A stretch of DNA of 16,216 nt, from the NCBI GenBank assembly GCA_018812885.1, contig JAHJCW010000297.1, positions 1 through 16,216 of the forward strand. The letters are read 5' to 3'. Positions 14,908 to 16,216 of this stretch are shown here, piece after piece; the stretch's first letter is position 1, and the number at the start of each line of letters is the position of its first letter. The DNA is from a bacterium (lineage in GTDB: Bacteria; Fidelibacterota; Marinisomatia; Marinisomatales; JAHJCW01). A model generated the notes under the pieces. That model saw nothing but the letters and a program-made list of their open reading frames with translations, made no database searches and was not told where the DNA came from. A program made the position numbers and the translations under genes.

Positions 14908-14973
14908 TTATTGTTTCAGCTTTACAACGGGGGGAAGGTGCATCCCCCCGAAGACGATCATCGCAGTTTTCAT
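14908..14973 (-). other. Possible 21-codon leader ORF before sucC
   Basis: Directly after the stop of the GTPase-like gene (TAAATG) an ATG opens a 21-residue frame beginning MKTAMIVFGG and ending VVKLKQ, with TAA at 14910-14908. The G-rich hairpin lies inside it. There is no evident ribosome binding site, so this may be chance. Confidence 0.2.
14928..14950 (-). promoter_or_regulatory. GC-rich hairpin in the sucC leader
   Basis: CGGGGGG (14928-14934) and CCCCCCG (14944-14950) pair perfectly around a 9-base loop. This is the most GC-rich spot in an otherwise AT-rich leader, 34 bases before the sucC start. On the minus strand only TTGTAAAGC follows, so there is no proper U tract and a standard intrinsic terminator is doubtful. 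It could stabilise the 3' end of the upstream transcript or tune read-through into sucC. Confidence 0.5.
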
Positions 14974-16216
14974 TTATTTTAGAAATGGTTTTAAAACGTC
15001 AACTAAAGTCGGTCTCCCGATTTCTTGTAAATCATAGGTTACGCGAACCGATGGTTGTTTAATTTTAATAACACGTCGCAAATCAATCGGTGTACCGATA
15101 ATTACAACTTCACATTTAGTTTTTGCGATTGTTTTTTCCAAGTCTTTCATCTGTTGTTTACCATATCCCATTGCAGGTAAAAGTTCACCGATGTCAGGAT
15201 ATTTCTCGAATGTTTCGGTAATCGTTCCAACAGTATATGGACGTGGGTCAACAACATCGGCAGCACCGAATTTTTCAGCGGCAACCATGCCGGCGCCGTA
15301 GGTCATTTCACCATGCGTTAAGGTTGGACCGTCTTCAACGACTAAAGCTATTTTTCCGAGAATAAGTTCGGCATTTTCTACTGAAATTGGTGAAGCTGCA
15401 TCAATTATAACAGCGTTTGGATTTGCATCCCGTACGCTCCAGCGGACTTCATCGATATCTTCGGTATCAGCTGTATCAATTTTATTGATTACCACGACAT
15501 CTGCCATTAATAAATTGGTTTCACCCGGGTAATAAAGACGTTCATGACCTGCCCGATGTGGATCAACTACAACGATATTCAAATCAGGTTTGTAAAATGG
15601 CATATCATTATTACCACCATCCCAAAGAATAACATCGACTTCTTTTTCAGCTTCGCGCATAATTGCTTCATAATCGACTCCGGCGTACACAATTGTACCG
15701 GTCATTATATGCGGTTCGTATTCTTCCATTTCTTCGATGGTACATTTGTGCTTTGCAAGATCTTCGATAGTAGCAAATCGTTGCACTTTTTGTTTAACCA
15801 AATCACCATACGGCATTGGATGACGAATGGCAGCGACTTTAAGTCCGGCATCTTTCAATATTTGTGCAACACGACGTGTAGTTTGACTTTTTCCACATCC
15901 GGTGCGAACTGCGCCAATAGCAATAACCGGTTTGGTGGATTTTATCATAGTTGGTTCACCGCCAAGCATTTTGAAGTGTGCTCCCCAAGCAATTACCTTA
16001 GATGCTTTATGCATAACATCTTCATGCATAATATCGGAGTAGGAGAAGACAACTTCTTCAATATTATTATCTTCAATTAATCGTTGCAAATCAGATTCAT
16101 CATGAATTGGAATTCCGTTCGGGTAAAGTTTGCCTGCCAATTCGGTCGGATATTTACGGCCGTCTATATCCGGAATTTGTGTAGCAGTAAATGCTACTAC
16201 ATCATATTTATCATTA
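14974..16216 (-). CDS. Predicted GTPase, cyclic 2,3-diphosphoglycerate synthetase-like (COG2403 type), 5'-truncated by window
   Basis: About 413 residues are visible and the frame is open to the right edge, so the start lies outside the window. The visible N-terminus DVVAFTATQIPDIDGRKYP followed by LYPNGIPI is characteristic of a family annotated as predicted GTPase or cyclic 2,3-diphosphoglycerate synthetase. The founding cpgS enzyme of a methanogen makes a cyclic 2,3-bisphosphoglycerate, but the role of bacterial members is not established. Seen here are a deviant P-loop GAVRTGCGKSQTTR, a WDGGNND motif, a VDPHRAGHE segment and NKID, a G4-like guanine-specificity motif. It lies 79 bases upstream of sucC on the same strand; no Bacteroidetes-type promoter is evident between them. 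The family call is good, the function uncertain. No signal peptide or membrane segment is visible. Confidence 0.75.
   Translation of the reverse strand, partial: NDKYDVVAFTATQIPDIDGRKYPTELAGKLYPNGIPIHDESDLQRLIEDNNIEEVVFSYSDIMHEDVMHKASKVIAWGAHFKMLGGEPTMIKSTKPVIAIGAVRTGCGKSQTTRRVAQILKDAGLKVAAIRHPMPYGDLVKQKVQRFATIEDLAKHKCTIEEMEEYEPHIMTGTIVYAGVDYEAIMREAEKEVDVILWDGGNNDMPFYKPDLNIVVVDPHRAGHERLYYPGETNLLMADVVVINKIDTADTEDIDEVRWSVRDANPNAVIIDAASPISVENAELILGKIALVVEDGPTLTHGEMTYGAGMVAAEKFGAADVVDPRPYTVGTITETFEKYPDIGELLPAMGYGKQQMKDLEKTIAKTKCEVVIIGTPIDLRRVIKIKQPSVRVTYDLQEIGRPTLVDVLKPFLK

Noticed and set aside
14986..14997. Short palindrome GTTTTAAAAC at the end of the GTPase-like gene
   Set aside because: It is only 10 bp, AT-rich and inside coding sequence, so it is expected by chance.
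1..16216. Mobile elements, CRISPR arrays, tRNA or rRNA genes, toxin-antitoxin or defence systems
   Set aside because: No transposase or integrase, spaced repeats, tRNA-like folds or defence domains were seen; the density of housekeeping genes leaves little room for them.

Overview
The window is an AT-rich stretch of bacterial chromosome made almost entirely of housekeeping genes packed into two converging gene blocks. I see no mobile element, CRISPR array, tRNA or rRNA. The proteins and a promoter of the TTG-N20-TAnnTTTG type (the Bacteroidetes vegetative promoter form) suggest a member of the Fibrobacteres-Chlorobi-Bacteroidetes (FCB) group, perhaps near Ignavibacteriota, Chlorobiota or Cloacimonadota. 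The exact phylum cannot be fixed from the sequence alone.

Left block (plus strand, 1-3724): the 3' end of murQ (MurNAc-6-phosphate etherase), a phosphomannomutase/phosphoglucomutase, a short-chain polyprenyl diphosphate synthase and a bifunctional phosphoglucose/phosphomannose isomerase. The last three genes overlap at their ends, so they look translationally coupled. Together they cover amino-sugar recycling, hexose-phosphate interconversion and prenyl-chain supply. The block ends at a strong intrinsic terminator that lies inside the antisense rnc gene.

Middle block (minus strand, 10362 down to 3729): the classic phospholipid/fatty-acid operon yceD-rpmF-plsX-fabH-fabD-fabG-acpP-fabF-rnc. 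A clear Bacteroidetes-type promoter overlapping a tandem 10-bp repeat precedes it. PlsX, FabH, FabD, FabG, ACP and FabF make up the initiation and elongation core of type II fatty-acid synthesis. rpmF is only 59 codons and is easily missed. rnc has no ATG, GTG or TTG in frame and appears to start at ATT or ATC.

Right block (minus strand, 16216 down to 10380): a 5'-truncated predicted GTPase of the cyclic-2,3-diphosphoglycerate-synthetase-like family, sucC-sucD (succinyl-CoA synthetase), ndk, a lipoprotein with PKD-like and SPOR domains, and an unrecognised six-helix membrane protein with an acidic tail. A GC-rich hairpin stands out in the AT-rich gap before sucC.

I do not see a convincing new multi-gene system. 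The items most worth a second look are the non-AUG start of rnc, the terminator encoded within the RNase III dsRNA-binding domain, the repeat over the fatty-acid operon promoter, the palindrome at the start of fabF, and two poorly characterised proteins (the GTPase-like protein and the membrane protein with paired cysteines).
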